This document shows positions 25,807-39,715 of a DNA stretch of 64,000 bases, in pieces. A model generated the notes under the pieces. It did no database searches. It was given only the letters and a program-made list of their open reading frames with translations, and was not told the DNA's origin. Made by a program: the position numbers and the translations under genes. The stretch spans positions 63,637,439 through 63,701,438 of the forward strand of contig JAKCOZ010000003.1 of the NCBI GenBank assembly GCA_022605955.1. The letters are read 5' to 3'. The DNA comes from Rallus limicola (taxonomy: Eukaryota > Chordata > Aves > Gruiformes > Rallidae). Positions within the stretch are counted from its first letter, which is position 1. Every line of letters starts with the position of its first letter.

Positions 25807-28800
25807 TGAATTTCAATGGACACATAAGTTATGGATAAAATGCAGAAGGTTGAAGAGGTCAAGTCTGAAATGAATGGACCTCCATTTAACTCTTCATGTC
25901 CTAGTGATGCTGGCTGACTTCCTTCTGCCTCTCCACCATCTCTCAAAATGACTCTGGTGCTTGTCTTTATGTGCTGATAACCACAACCAATCCCTCCCCT
26001 ACCTATTGCTGCCTGGCATACCACTGTCTATACCTAAGATTGCAAGCTATGAGTGTGAAATCAGAGTTGAAAGAAGAATTAAAACCCTGAATCTCTGGGG
26101 TTCAATTGCCTAATACTTATTTCTGGAGGAGCAGTCAGAACGAGATGGTCCTTATTGCTTTATTACAAGCCTGGTGAAAAGTGTGAATGAGAACTGTGTT
26201 AAGGCAGAATAATTTACCAGAGGAAAAAGCCAAAGGAAAGAAAATAAGAAATAAAGTTTTTAATGGGTTTCTGAACTTTCTGAGAGGCTGCAGACACAGC
26301 ATCCTAGTTTTTGAGATCTATGCACTGATGAGTTTTCCCCTTTTTCTTTTGCTGTTAAACTCCCTCATGCAGCCAAAATACAAGTGGTCCCTTGGCACTG
26401 ATTTATATTATTTTTAGCGATGTGCAGGCAGCAACAGTTTTAGGCCCTCAAAGCCTAATAATATTTTTCCTTTAAAGAAGAAAGAGAAAGAGAGTGATCC
26501 TCCACAGCAGATCGGAGCAGGAGGAGGTGACTGATAAAAGTTGTGACTGGCAGATTCAGCACCATAGCCTAATTAGATGGGAACTTGGCATTTGCTGTAT
26601 CACTTCTGCCCTGTTAAAGCTCTCCTCTGACTAGTAGAGGGAATAAATTCAGGACCTCTTAAAGCCATCATGGTCTAAAATCTGTCCAGCTTTCTGAGTA
26701 ACCTTAAATTCAAATGATCCTGACTACAAACTCCTAAAATAACATGTTCTAAACTATAGAAAACAGCTAATTTTAAGGGTAAAGTACTAGAATAAGATTC
26801 AGAATTCTTAGGTCTTATGTCAGTGCTGCACCAAAATGTCAAAGTCACACTGGGCAGGGTGCAAAACTTAAGCCACATTTTTTGAATGGGCACGTTCTTT
26901 TGCTTATCTTGTTTGTTCAGACAAAAAGAACTTTGGGAAGGGGCATTCTCCTGACATGTGAATCCATGATGTCAGGGTCTTCTAAAGCATAAATAGCCAG
27001 AAGCAATTCAGTACTGGCACATCTTCATCAAAACACTGGGAGTAGATTCATCAGTACGTATTTAGTAATCTACAGTATTGGCATTTACATCTGAGATAGT
27101 AATCTAGGTCACCTTCACAACTCACAGGAAATAGTCAATTCTAGAACACAATCCATTTAATTCAAATGTGGATGTCAGGAGAATCACTCTCTGGAATTGC
27201 CTATTTTTCTCCACTGACTGGGTATAGAGTCTAAGCAATTAGGTCAGATGTGTATTCATTATACACATTTATCAATGAATCCCAAGTTGTGACACCTTGT
27301 AGAAGACACCCTCCTCAAAGTGTCTAGACTTTCCATGACTGGGCTTGTGTTCAGTTCTTAACTGTGGGATCTGCGGAGACCTATGAGGACTCCCCAAGAC
27401 CTCAGTTTTTGTGATCATCTGCTAGAGCTCAGAGGGTTAGAATAGGAATAACATGAGCACTGATGAAATAAGGATTATATTAACAGACGCTTTTAGGCAA
27501 CAACTTTTAATTTCTTCCACAGGAAAAAGAAAAGCAACATCCACCCACCTGCAAATAAGAGTAATTCTGTCTGCAAGTGAAGCATTGCACTTTGAGTCCT
27601 TGTGAAACCTTGTTTCAAGTGTCAGCAACGGTGGTCATTCCCCATTGTCTACTAAGACATCTCTTTCACAAAGTGGGGTAGTAAATGGAACACGATTTCC
27701 TCTGCTCAAGAGCCTGGCTTCACAAAGCTGGTCAGAACTTCAAATTTAATTGAAACTGTCCAAAAAGTTCAAAGGTTACAGCTGGGGACACAGCAGAAAG
27801 GAGACTAACAGACAGTGAGAGAAAGATTTCTTTAGAAGATGAACTAGAGAAGAATAAAAAAAAATAAAAGGAATAGAGCATAAAGAAAATCAACAACCCA
27901 GCCTGGAAAACACCCCACTGTCACAAAGGAAGCCATTCATTTACATTCGTGAGGAACCCAACAGCAGCTGGAGGTGTCTGGGCACTGCCATTCCACAGAT
28001 GATGTCAGGCCTGTGGAAGATTTTTCAATTAATCTCTCTTGACCCCATGGCTTGAACCCTCATTCCTATTTTTAACAGCCCCATTCTGTTGGATGACCTT
28101 GGGACCCAGTGACCAATAATGCCCATTTAAGTAACTGCAGGGGTGTCTGTAAGTATGCAAGGAGAATTTGCAAGGGGCTCATTATGTAGAGAGTTACTTA
28201 CCACAAAGAAGGACTCTCTCTCTCTTTCATTCTTGCCTGAAGGCTAGTAGTTGGGGACCTTAAACAGAGACTTGATCATGCTAAACACACAAAATGTGCC
28301 CTAAAAATGACATTCTGCATGTAGATGTTCCAACATTTGGAGAAAAGAAGAAAGGGCCTATGAACATACACCAATCATACTTACACACATAATGAAGAAA
28401 ACCATCAAATGCTTCACATCCCTTCTTTCTACTAAAATATTAGATAGAACAGCATTCCAAGTAAATCAAACAAAAGAAGCCCAGATCTTAGTTTGTGCAG
28501 CACAATGCAGCACCTAGGCTATTCCTGTTAGTCATTTTGAAAGACTAACACAGGAATGATTTGGCTTCAAGTTCATGCATATACATCAAATGTAGAGAAC
28601 AATTTTGTTTGAGTCACAAGAGACAAAAATGTGCTAAACCATTTTGCCTCACCAATTTTACAGAACAGTTTTATGCCCACAAGACACGTGCTTCGAAATA
28701 TCCTGACAGAGATTCAGCATTAAGCCTTGGATGTAAACTTCACTTTTCTTCTAGTATGAAAATACATATTGTTCCATTCTAAGCATTGGAAGGTTATGAA

Positions 28801-31800
28801 TATGTTCTTTTTCTTGTCTCCAGTAGATGTGTTTCACAGGCTGAAAGATAGTATATTTCTCTGTTTCCTTTTAAAAAAACCCCAGAAAACCAAAAGAAAT
28901 TATCCTCTGCTGAACAGTCCTGTGATGACAACAGAGGACAAAACCACTTTGTGGTGTGATGGTAGACAAGCCTCTCTTTACTCTTCTGTTGATGGAACAA
29001 CAGCCATCTTGGTCCTCACTCTAGGTTTTAACCAGCTATCCTCTCAGCAAAAGCCTTTGGATCAGAGAGGGGGAATGACAAAAAATAGGATTAGGCTTAA
29101 AGAAGAATGAATGACAAACCCAGTAGACTGGATTGGATCTGAAGATACCCATTGCAAATAAAAGAAGAATTTTCTTTGCAATGTCCCCACTCTTGGGGTT
29201 CTGGAAGGTAAGAGATGAAGAAAAGGTGAAAGGAATTATAGTAGTTATGTGGGTAATGTTTGATTAATGCCATTAATCAGAACGTAAAAAACTCTCAACT
29301 TGGGTCAGACTCATATTTGGTCTGTTACAAAATAACCTGTTTCTGACAATGACCTGTAGCAGATGTTTGGGGAAAGTGTATAAATTCCATGGCAATTACA
29401 GAGTGATCTTTCCCCTAGCTATACTCTTGTGTCTGTAATCAGCAGTTTAGAAACTTCCCAGATTTTTGTTTCTGAAGCTTTCAGAAGGTTTGCATGTAAA
29501 AAAGTAACAGAATTCACCAGTAAAGCCACGCACTGCTGATGTGTAGTGGTGAAAACTGTTCTCTGTTGTAAGAATGAGTGAGGAGTGGACAACTTGGTAG
29601 TACTACTCCAAACAGGTTTAAGTCCTTGACTAAAACCAGCTTTAGCATATATAGAGCATGTCATTGTTCTCTCTGTATTCAAGCTCCACACACATCAGAT
29701 CATACCAAAATGCACAAACCTAATGGATTACATGCTGAAAAGCTGGATACAGTACTGGAGCAGGAAGATTTCAAGGCTCTCTGAAAGTTCATAAATTATG
29801 ATGAACCTGTTCATACAGCTTCTCTTGAAAAAACTCTTGTCCATGTAATTGTCCTTGTACCGCTCCAGCTGGGTCATCGGCTAGCAAGGCGGCCAATGCA
29901 CTCTGCCCTACTAGTGTTACACAAAACTGATCCTAAGCAGTGATCAAAGGAAAGCAGAAGGGCAAAGTGCCAGCAGAACAAAGAAGATAAGGCCCACAGA
30001 AATCCATCAAATTTTAAAATGCATTGGATGCACTAACATCTCAGAGGAGACTCAGATAAGGACACAAGTAACTCTTCTTACATATTCCTTTGAGGCTGAA
30101 CTTTGATGCACAGCCTCACCCATCCTCCAACAGGTCCGCTCACCTCTTTGTTCGTTCAAGAGCCTTTCTCTTCTAATGGAGAGATTTCATTTTGCTGAGC
30201 TCCACTGATTATTAAAAAATAAGAACTAAAAATCCAAATGCTGCTCTGCACATTTCTACACCAATCACACAAATCTCACTTGTCTCTGCTTGCTCTTATC
30301 ACTCCAGCTTCACCTAGGACCCACATTTCATGTGTTTCTAAAACAATCTTGCCATTGTTATGTTCAGACCTTGTTTCTGTATTCTATATTTCCTGACATC
30401 AGGAAAAACCTTCCTTTTTTCTTGTCTACTCCAATAAGTTTCTATTATAGCTTTTTTTCTTCCCTTACCTTATACCTTTTAATTCCCCTTTCTCTTTAAT
30501 TCACTGGCTCTGTACTGGTGTCGCTTAACTCTCAGGAAGTATTTTGGGACATGCTTGATTAAAAAAGATAGAGGAGATTAAATTCAAGTAGTTCTGTATT
30601 TTTATCCTGGTACTTCCACTTTCCCCAGACAGTATAATATCTGTAATAACTGAAGTATTTATATATATAGTATTTTAACAATATTTCTTTTCAGTCCAAA
30701 TATTCTAACTTCACTGTTTTAAAACTAAGAGATAAGAACTCATATGATGGTTCCAAAAAGAATTCTAAATTTCTGCTTTTAAAACACATTTTAGTGGTTT
30801 AGTTGGATTGTTATTTATATAACAGACCTCATGTTTTCTGGAAATTTAAAATGAATGAATGTCAATGTTATAAGATTTCTTTGATGTTATGTGGAATGCC
30901 TATAGTATTTTGGGTTTGCATCTCTTTCTTTTCAAGCAGAGTTCAAGATACTGATGGAATCAGCTGATTTACAAATGTGGAAGTTTCAGGGGAAAAAAAT
31001 ATATTATGAGGCTTTGGTCATTACAAGTTTGACCCTCAGATAATCCTCATTCTCCTTAATTGAAAAAAACAAATGAAATGTAATACATTTTATTTGTATA
31101 TGGAAAGGTGGAGTGCTTTTTTTTTCCGTTCCATAAAAAGCTGTGCAGTTGTTTAAACACAACCCTGAGAAAAAAAAAGAAAAGACCTCCACATGGAGTT
31201 TTGACTCATATTCTCTTTTCTTCAAGTCATATGCGTGACTTATTTGTAAAAACTTCCAATAAACATGAATCTGACAGTCAGCCTAATATGCTGGAATCAA
31301 AAGCTATTATTGACTTTGCCATATTGATCAATGGTGGCCCAAGCCCTGTAATAGATTACGGTGTTTCTCTCTGAACGCGGCTGCTCAACTGTTCCCTCTC
31401 GGCATTAAATGAATGTTCCTCAGTCAGGAAGTGTTAAAATGACCTGGTTCAGAGCCTCCTGCTCCAGGCCTTGCCCTCCCATGGATTTGGCACACAATGC
31501 ACTTCCAGAGATATGTAGATGCTGAAGCAGCAGGTTGCTACTTCTGTTTGGAGGTGGATTTCACATGGTTCTTTACCACATACCCCTGTTTTACCTGCTC
31601 ATAGCAACACATCCATCCCCTTTCTCATGGCACTTCTCAGTACCGTTTATGGACTTTTGCTTTACCACTCTGGTGTGTGTGCTATATCCTCATCATATAG
31701 ACTGGGAACAGAGCCATGGGGAGTCCAATTGACTTGTCATATGGAAATCTCATGAATAAGAGGCAATTTGAAGTCACTTCTCTCATGTCAACAGCAGGAG

Positions 31801-32054
31801 TAGAAGTGTTGACTAGCTCATCTCTCTGTATGTTCCTCAAACCAACCTCCTCCCAGCTCTAAGTTCCCAGAGAGTCACTAGGTGAAAAAGATCTCTTCCT
31901 CTGCTTGAAAAATATGGCAGGATGGCTTTTCTATGACATCAGTCTGAGATCACAGTAGCCCTGAGAAGGAGTATTTTATACCTAGAGGTGGCTTACAGTT
32001 CTGCAGATAGAGTAGCCATGGTCTTTTCTGAACTACCTGGAGGTGTAAACCACA

Positions 32055-32160
32055 ATGGCTCTGGAAACTGCACCAACCCCCTCCAATAAACCACAACAGC
32101 AGCCATCTGGAAGGCAGCCCCTGTGTTTTGAACTGCTTTGGGATTTAGGCTCAGGTAAGT
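32055..32160 (+). other. candidate exon end: ATG in good context, then splice donor
   Basis: An ATG at 32055 sits in a favourable context (CACAATGG). One hundred nucleotides later TCAG|GTAAGT (32151-32160) is a full match to the vertebrate 5' splice-site consensus. Unspliced, the frame runs to 32528 (157 codons), but its sequence shows no domain, signal peptide or repeat. An exon ending at 32154 would leave phase 1. This could equally be a non-coding exon or chance, since such donors occur at random in long DNA. Confidence 0.2.
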
Positions 32161-34819
32161 TGCTAATGGAAGCAACCTTTCATGAGGTGTATGAAGATTC
32201 AAAAAACACAGTGAATTTAGTTATTTCTACAGCTGCCCCTTCTCTTGAAGCCAAAAAAAACCCCACAACAACCCAAAACCAAAGCACAATAACTCAGGTC
32301 TTGTGGAAATACATGATTCAGAAATGTTTAAATGCAGAAATGCCTAATGAAAATTTCTACTTCTGTTCTGAACAAAATGATGTAATCTGTACTGAACAGC
32401 CAGTTGCAAAAAGTGTTTCAGTATCTTTTCACATGAAAAAATTATACACAATGTTCAAGAAAAGTGAAATGAATACATCAACGTTGTTTTCAGAAAAGTC
32501 CTGTATTTTTCACAGATTTCTTTCCTAAGTTAGCATATTTCTGGATATATTCAGAAGAGAAGCAAAAGATTAAGGAAAGGCAGAGAGGTTCAGTGATCCA
32601 CTCAAGACAGGTCATGACTTGTAAGTGAGACTGAAGCAGGTCAGGAGCAAGGTGTGTACAGGAGCTACACAGAGGAAAGCTGGCATTGCTCTTCCCTGAG
32701 AGTAAGCCTACAGACAACCTTCCTGGATCTATTAATCAAAAGCCTTTCATTCAAACTGGGAGAAAACAAAACCGTGCTGTGAAGCAAACAATGGACATCG
32801 GCACTGAAATGAAAAGGATATGGAGAACATAAGAGTTTTAGAGCAGGTGGCATCAAACCCTTCCTGAGCAAGTCAAGGGCTCGGCGTCCGCAAAGCAACT
32901 TGGCAGAGAGCTCCCCAAAGCAATCTCTTACACAGTCTTCTGTAGTATGTAAATTTATTGAAATGCAGTCCCCTTTGCCTACTGGGAGATGTGTGCGCTG
33001 TGATCCGTCCTCTCAACCCACACTGACACAGGCAGCTGACATTGTGGTTTTGAAGATTTCCCTTTTGTTTTTGCTGCCAGCTCGTGGGAGGGGGAGAGAA
33101 GGAGGAAGGGGAAAGAGGAGGGTGTAATACACCCGCAAGTGTGTATAGGCAGGCCAAGAGAATCTGTGCCACGAAACACCCAGATGGCAGGAAAAAGTCA
33201 CCTTTTACTAACTGGATCCAAAGCAGATTTTTATAGTGTGTGGGTGTGAGAGAGGGCAGGGGCTGTGTGGAGGATGTAGAAAAGCAGAGCATGTAAATGC
33301 ACATATGTTTGCCCCAGAAAGAGGGAGAGAAGGGCACTCAGTGGGTAAACAGGCTTCCATTTCCATGCATAGAAGGGCAGACTTGCACAGGGGAGAGAAA
33401 ACAAGTTATGGAGAGATCTATCAGGAACAGAAATCCAAGCACCTGATAAACTGATCCATTGATCATCTCTGTGCAGAGGACATGGGAGGTCGCCAGCTTC
33501 CCACTGCATTTGCATGGTATGTTACAAAACAGTTTATTTTTTCCCCAGATCCCCTAAAATGGGCTTTAATGGGAGTAAAAACCTGACTGCCCTGAGCTAT
33601 ACTTTCACTGCACCCCTTGAGGTGACACAGTCCATGTGCATGTCAAAGGCCTCATGCTCTGACTTCACCGCCCTGATCATGAGGCTGTGTCCCCACCTGT
33701 ATCCCTTTGCAATGTGAATTCTGGGCTTTAGGAAGAAATGGGCTGGAAGAAATAATTCAAACCTACATTTCTGGGCTCATATATAATATCTAAAGTAATG
33801 AACTAAACTTTGACTCCGTGGGCATGAAAGCCTTGAAGATATATAGTTTAACTCTCTACTTTCTCCCCAAAACTGGGTGGGTTGAGTCCTACTTGCCTGA
33901 AGCAGTCCATGCTATCCCCTACACTGTACCTGGGGACTGTGGCAGAGTGCTAATTTACATGGGCCTTCAACATTGCAGGCAGTGTGCTAACAACAAAAGA
34001 GTAGGCACATACCCTACTTGGGCTCAAGCCCATGTCCATAATTTACCAATTTATTGGATCCTGGGAAGGTCGTGACTTTTCCATTTCCAAGGTCTGAATC
34101 ACACTCATAGTTTCCTTACACCTGAACATTATGAGATGCTGGATGGCTTGAAGCTCTTGGCACATGAGCACAACTCAAGGGGGACAAGAAGGCTGGCTGT
34201 AGCTGGTGAATCCTGCTTTGGCTGGGATTATATGTGATACACATAAACAGTTCTCCAAATATACAATCTAAATATCCCATATTAATTGTATGTCTGAATC
34301 AGTTCTGATGCTCGTCCTAAAGGTGTCTAAAGACAACTCTCTTCATAATAGGAGGTATAATGAGATGTGTACAAGGTGGCTTCAGGACATGGCCATCTCA
34401 CTGTTTCAAGCTAGAATGGACCAGTTTGATTATTATTTTGACTTCCTGATAGCAGAATTTTTCAACAGTTCCCGGACTGAGGACTGAGTGTGCTCCATAT
34501 CCCTCACTCAGCAGAACAGGCCAAGCATCACCCAGTGCTTCTGCAAATAACAGTATTTTGCTCTCCCACCTTTTTTCTGATACCTATGCAGGAGAAGACT
34601 GGGCTCCTTATTCTTGATATAGCGCAGCCACCAAAGAGATGCCCTGCATTGTGCTAATAGGGAGGTGTGTAAAGTCACCTCACATGCTGGCATGTGCCAC
34701 AGGGGAAATCCACTGGGAACGCCTTGACAGGGAGTATCAAGGCAAACCTTTTTCAGTGCCTTCAAGAGAAACCAAAAAGCAAATGAAAAAGGGGAAAAAT
34801 AATCCCCTCACGTCTCCCT

Positions 34820-35160
34820 CTCCGAAGGCAACAGATGCTTAAAAATTCACCAGGCAAGGTCTGCTGTGTAACAGACAGTGGGGCGGAGAGGGTGGCTGCT
34901 CTGGATGGCTTCCTCTGCTCCCCAGACCTGCTCCCAGGGATTGCATCTGCATGTGCAATTTTGGCATTTCCATATATCTGGATGATTGTTATGCAGATCT
35001 TTGGTACGGGGAGCTGGGTCTGTTCCCTGGCCCTCCTCAGCCCTCCCTCTGCAAGGGAGGGAGCCTTGTGCGTGGTAAACAGCACAACTATTAGTAATCC
35101 ACCGACTGGCCAGCGACCAGGAACCGCTGCAAGCAGCATTTCCAGCTGACTCCAATGCTT
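34820..35160. promoter_or_regulatory. candidate enhancer-like block with SOX-POU site
   Basis: GATTGTTATGCAGAT at 34984-34998 matches the SOX-POU composite order (SOX ATTGTT, then POU ATGCAGAT) with two differences from the canonical form, including its first base. The block is repeat-free, relatively GC-rich for the window, and open in one + frame and two - frames for about 300 bp because it has few TA-rich triplets. No exon signals support coding use. Regulatory function is inference from the motif and composition. Confidence 0.35.
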
Positions 35161-36665
35161 TAATTGTTCACTCTGTGTTAAACAGGAATGTATTTCTCTG
35201 TCCAGAGATTATGAACGCAAGACTAGCCTCTCCACCCTCCCTCCAGCATTCTTTCCTTGACCTGAGGGAGGTTATTCCCTTTGAGAGGAGACACCCTGTT
35301 GTAGACTTTGCTGTGATAGCAGAAAGGGACACCTTATCATCAGTGATAGTAATCGAGGGCATGAACCTCAACCCTCATCCCAACTTCCCAGGTTGCACAC
35401 GCTCTTGCTCACATTAAATGAGAGCTGATCCTGGATGGGTATTTCCAGCTTTGCTTACCATGAGCTTCACCTTAATGAGCGCCTGACTCAAAGCCCACTG
35501 AAGCCAATGGAGAGACTGCCTCTGTTTTCAGGAGCTTTGGATCAGGCTCGTAAGGAGTCATCTTCGTTGCAGCCAGCAGACTAGATCATTAGATGGTGTG
35601 AATCAGTGCAACAGCAGTGACTTCAAAAAAATGAGGGTGAAATACATGAATTTCGGCCTGGGGACTTGCTTCAGGAGCTCAGCTAATGGAGGAAAGCAGC
35701 ATTTCCTGTAACAACATAACAAAGCTGCAGTGCCCAGACTGCAAGTTCTGTTGAGCCACTGTCATATCTCCCAGTATCTTCCAGGAAGTTCTTTGTGTGG
35801 TTTTGATTTCAAAAGGGATCATTTAAAATAGATGTGAACTTCACTTGCAGAGTGCTTATGGAAAAGCTTACAGCTTTTGGAAAAGGAAAAATAAAGAGGC
35901 AAAAAAAGACAGAAATTTTTGCACTAGTGCACCAATGTGTGTTATGGACTGCTGACATCGGATGGACTTGCATACAGACATTGAGGCATAAAAGCTGAGC
36001 CTCTAAACAGTCCTTTTAAGGAAATATACATATAATTAACTGCTTAGTGTTACTTGTTTTATAGCACTGCTTCAAGGCGCTGCAAGTGTCAATTACTGGG
36101 TGAGCTACTCTGGGGCCTAGAACCAAGTCCCCTGTAGAGCTCCCCGTGGGGTATCACAGTCCCTTACATCAGCCTGTATCCTTCCTCAGCACTTCAGGTG
36201 TTGTCACTGTCTTGCTAAATGGACCACTGGGGAAGCTGCATTGCCAGCAGGTCCCTTCCTCCATGCTGTCATGAAGAAACACACATTCTATTACCCTCTC
36301 ATACTGCCAAGCAAGTATAGATCACATAATGCCAAATTCTGGCAATATAGATCAGATTTAGTGAGAAATGAATTCTACACTTTCCACTTCAACATGAGAC
36401 AAAAAGCAAAAGTCACTTTCTTTCTAAATACAAGCAATGGACCCCTCTGAGATACTCTTCTGTAGACCATTTGACTTTGAGATAGTCATTCCATTACAGG
36501 CAATTCATCTTGAATGTAGATGGACCCAAACATTAAGGCAATTATTTTAAGGACAGACAGGCCATTCACACCCCACCCTGACCACTGAAGGGCTGGAGAT
36601 AATGATCTCAGATTTCCATATCTATCTTTTAGACATTTAAATAAATCCCATCCCTGAAACTTGGT

Positions 36666-36715
36666 TAGAGTAGGGAAACCCCTACTCTAGTGGAAGTAAA
36701 GTAGGGGTTCCTACT
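36666..36715. repeat. tandem pair of related hairpins
   Basis: TAGAGTAGGG (36666-36675) and CCCTACTCTA (36680-36689) form a perfect 10-bp stem with a 4-nt loop. Ten bases on, AGTAGG-GGTT-CCTACT (36700-36715) makes a second 6-bp stem from nearly the same letters, in the inverted sense. The two halves are also partial inverted copies of each other, suggesting local duplication by template switching. Confidence 0.65.
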
Positions 36716-39715
36716 GCAAGTGGAAAAGGCTCGATTTCTGCTACAGACTTTTGTGGATGAAGCTACCAATAGAATATCCGTGATCCTCAACGTGATGCAG
36801 ATGAAGCTACTCCAGTTAGCTTGAGAGCTCGCTGTGCTCAGGCAAGAAGTCTTTGGCTGTCCCTGTACTGTGAACAGATTTACTGTTGCATCTGTGTCTG
36901 TGCCAGGAAAACTTATACTAGTTTCTGAGATGTGTAAAGGCTCCTATCACAGATGAGACTGAACTGGCATTCATAGATCCGAAGAAAAGAAGTTATCACC
37001 AGAGTATTTTAATGTCTCTCTGAATACACTGGCTTGGAATCCAGGTTCAAGCCAGGTTCTCCATCATCTTCTGAGCTCAAACGTACAACACAGGATGAGT
37101 TTGACAGAAAAACACATCCAGTTTCATGTGAAAACAGTCAGAAGAAAAAAAAAAAAACACAAACAAAGTGCAAAAACAACAAACCAAGCAAACTAATAGG
37201 GGAAAAAAAAAAGCTGACTTAAAAACTAGGAAGGAAAAATATCAAACAAACTAAAACAGCTGTGCTGCAAATAACCCATAGTGTTTTTCATTATCATGCA
37301 GAAAGTTTGTTTCAGCAAAATAAAATAAACCCAAGAAAACAAGAAAAAAATATTTTCTGTATCCTTATTCAAGGTGAATTACCAGATTCTCTGAGTACCT
37401 AGATATCACTCTCCATTTGGGGTTTAAACCTTAGAGCCACGGGAGTATCTTGCTGTGCACAATGACAATGAGAGATTGTGTAGTGCAGAATGAAGCTGGA
37501 GTCCCACCTTACAGTTTTACTATGCAGCTCATTTCCCCATGCACTGATGCAAACATCTGGGTGTTTGTGTGCATGTTGACATTTATTTCTTTATTTTTTA
37601 ATGCCACAGGGAATTGAGGATTAGGTTTGTTATTTCCACTAACCAGGCATTAAAATACCTTGAGCTGATCATGCCCTTATTGAGTCTCAACTGAAGAACA
37701 GTAGGCAGAGAGAGGATGACACAACCCTAGGAAACAGTAGGAGAGATTAATGCAAACCAGGGAGGTAGCACAAACAGCACACAGACATAGTACACCGAGT
37801 AAACTTTTTTTTTTTTTTTTTCCCTCCACATAGATTTGCCACAAGAGGGAGTCCAAGAGACCCCCAAGAACTGCAGGATAAACAGATCGGCTTTTGGAAA
37901 AATAAAGGTAATTAAACATTTTCTACTGAGGGATGCAGAGTTCAAACCAATGTGAGCTGCTTTAGGTCACTCTGAGATCTGCATCGCTGCAAGATTTCTC
38001 AGAAAAAGCTAAATCTGACTTAATTTACAGTTTAACTTTTGCGAGAAAACAAAGGGAATAAAGAAGCAAGTTGATATTGTTAGTATTCTTGTTGATGTTG
38101 AAAAAGGTCTTCTCCCTCTGTGTTTCTAATGAAATAATTTTTTGTGTTTATAGGTCAATGAAATGGAAAAAAGGGTCAGGAGGCCAGAATCCAAAGGGCA
38201 AACCATGCCTCATCTGTATCACTATACACTTGCTCATGGAAATAAACACAGATATTTAAACACAAGTGTGTTTTATTCTGTTCAGCCTTGCTGTTTGGTA
38301 GCAGAGGATGAGAGATGAGATTTCACGCTGCCTTGCATCTCTCAGTCTGACTTCAATGATGAAGGAGGAAACCAGCTCTCCCAGGAGACTTGGAAGGGCT
38401 GAAGGATGTCACTGACTGCTCTTTATGGTCGTATCAAGTTAGAGAGGCACCACACACAGAAATATAAGTCATCTCCCTCCTTATAAGGGAAGGCAAGAAG
38501 TAATGCTGATTGAGCCACAAGCATTGACATGCCAAAAAAATGGGTTGTGCTATGTTGGGGGAAAAAGTATCCACATAAACTTCAGGAAAGATATCCTCCC
38601 CAGAAGATCCTTCTCCTCTCCTGTGGTCTATGGTGAGACTATCACCTTCATGATCTAAAGCTGAGCAGTTATCTTCATCACTGACCTACAAAATCCTTAC
38701 AGCTGAAAAGCTTATAATCTGAAGAGTCAAAAAGTTCCTTTTTCCTCCCCCTCTTTTGCCCTACACTAATGACATCCTACAAGATCATTCTGAAAAACAG
38801 ATAGATTTCTGCATAATATTGCCATTTTAAGAAGGAAATACATGCATAACTGGAGGAGGAAGGGGCTCACACTACATCTCAGTAGTATGGGGCAGATCGT
38901 GTTTCCCGTATCATGTCAGCAGTTGTAGCTGAGTTGTGCTGTGCAAGAACATAGAGCTGAAATAGATGACACAAGGGAAAGGCAAAACAGCAGAGCTAAG
39001 AGATGTCACTATGGCCATAGAGCGGATTGGTGGGAGAGTACACCCTTATCTGTTATGTCAAGAAGACTCTTCCTTATATAATTTGTTTATATAATATAAA
39101 ATTCATATTTAAATTCATCATTGAATTGGGTTGAATATGATGCATCTACACGGCTCTGTACAAGACTTAAGAGCTGAGGTATACAAAAAAGATGCCTGAT
39201 GTTCAGGATAGTGATTTGGGAGCAGCTTGTCAAAGGGATCAAGTTTGTGGTTGGAGATAAATGAATGGCTCAGGCAACACCTCCTGGACCAAAATCCATC
39301 TGAAGTCTTCGAGGTGACACTTAAAAAAGAAGCCTGACCTCTTCCTCCTACACAGGAGTGTGAGATAACATTCCCTGGCAAGCTGACTGTTCTCTGGATC
39401 AGCAGATTAGTTGAAATGATTACAAGAAAAGAATGGATATTTTCCACTCAGTTATTTACAAATTGTACCTAATGAATTATTGATCAGTCAAGTAACCCTC
39501 TGCAGAGCCCTCTAGGAATCTTTCCTTTCCAAGTCACGTTCACGGCCCCCTGGTCCAGTGGACCAGTGGAGATGTTTCAGCCTTTACACTAATGGGTTAC
39601 TTGGCTGCTGAGGCCACAGTTGTTTTTTCTGTTACTTTCTCAGTGCCTGCATGAAAATTAAACCTCATTAATTTAGGTGGAAAGAAACAGAAGTGGGGAA
39701 AAAACCCAAAGTTAC

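Larger units (their letters stand above)
22096..32000. other. unique non-coding sequence
   Basis: About 10 kb with no supported gene. It contains the G-quadruplex tract (24880-24909) and a perfect hairpin (25779-25806), a short purine-rich run near 26475-26495, and a CT run near 28217-28230. Minus-strand open frame 25581-26024 (147 codons) has no domain and is judged fortuitous. Around 31280-31430 the sequence is repeat-free and may be conserved, on appearance only. Confidence 0.55.
32001..39715. other. unique non-coding sequence
   Basis: No supported gene, though there is one open frame with a good start context and a splice-donor match (32055-32160). A GC-richer stretch at about 32.88-33.52 kb includes a purine block at about 33086-33124 and an octamer ATTTGCAT at 33508-33515. 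The block at 34.82-35.16 kb is listed separately, as are the hairpins at 36.67 kb. A-rich low-complexity DNA occupies about 37140-37240, and a 17-T run lies at 37805-37821. Confidence 0.5.

Noticed and set aside
25581..26024. 147-codon minus-strand open frame with a serine run
   Set aside because: It spans the 25.78 kb hairpin and has no recognisable domain. A frame of this length is expected by chance in 64 kb.
32873..33515. Several overlapping open frames of up to 154 codons on both strands
   Set aside because: They follow from a GC-richer, stop-poor stretch with purine runs. Peptides are low-complexity proline/serine-rich, with no motif and no consistent single frame.
34762..35155. Three overlapping open frames, considered as an exon
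   Set aside because: One + and two - frames are open at once, so none is favoured. No splice signals frame it. The SOX-POU site suggests a regulatory reading instead.
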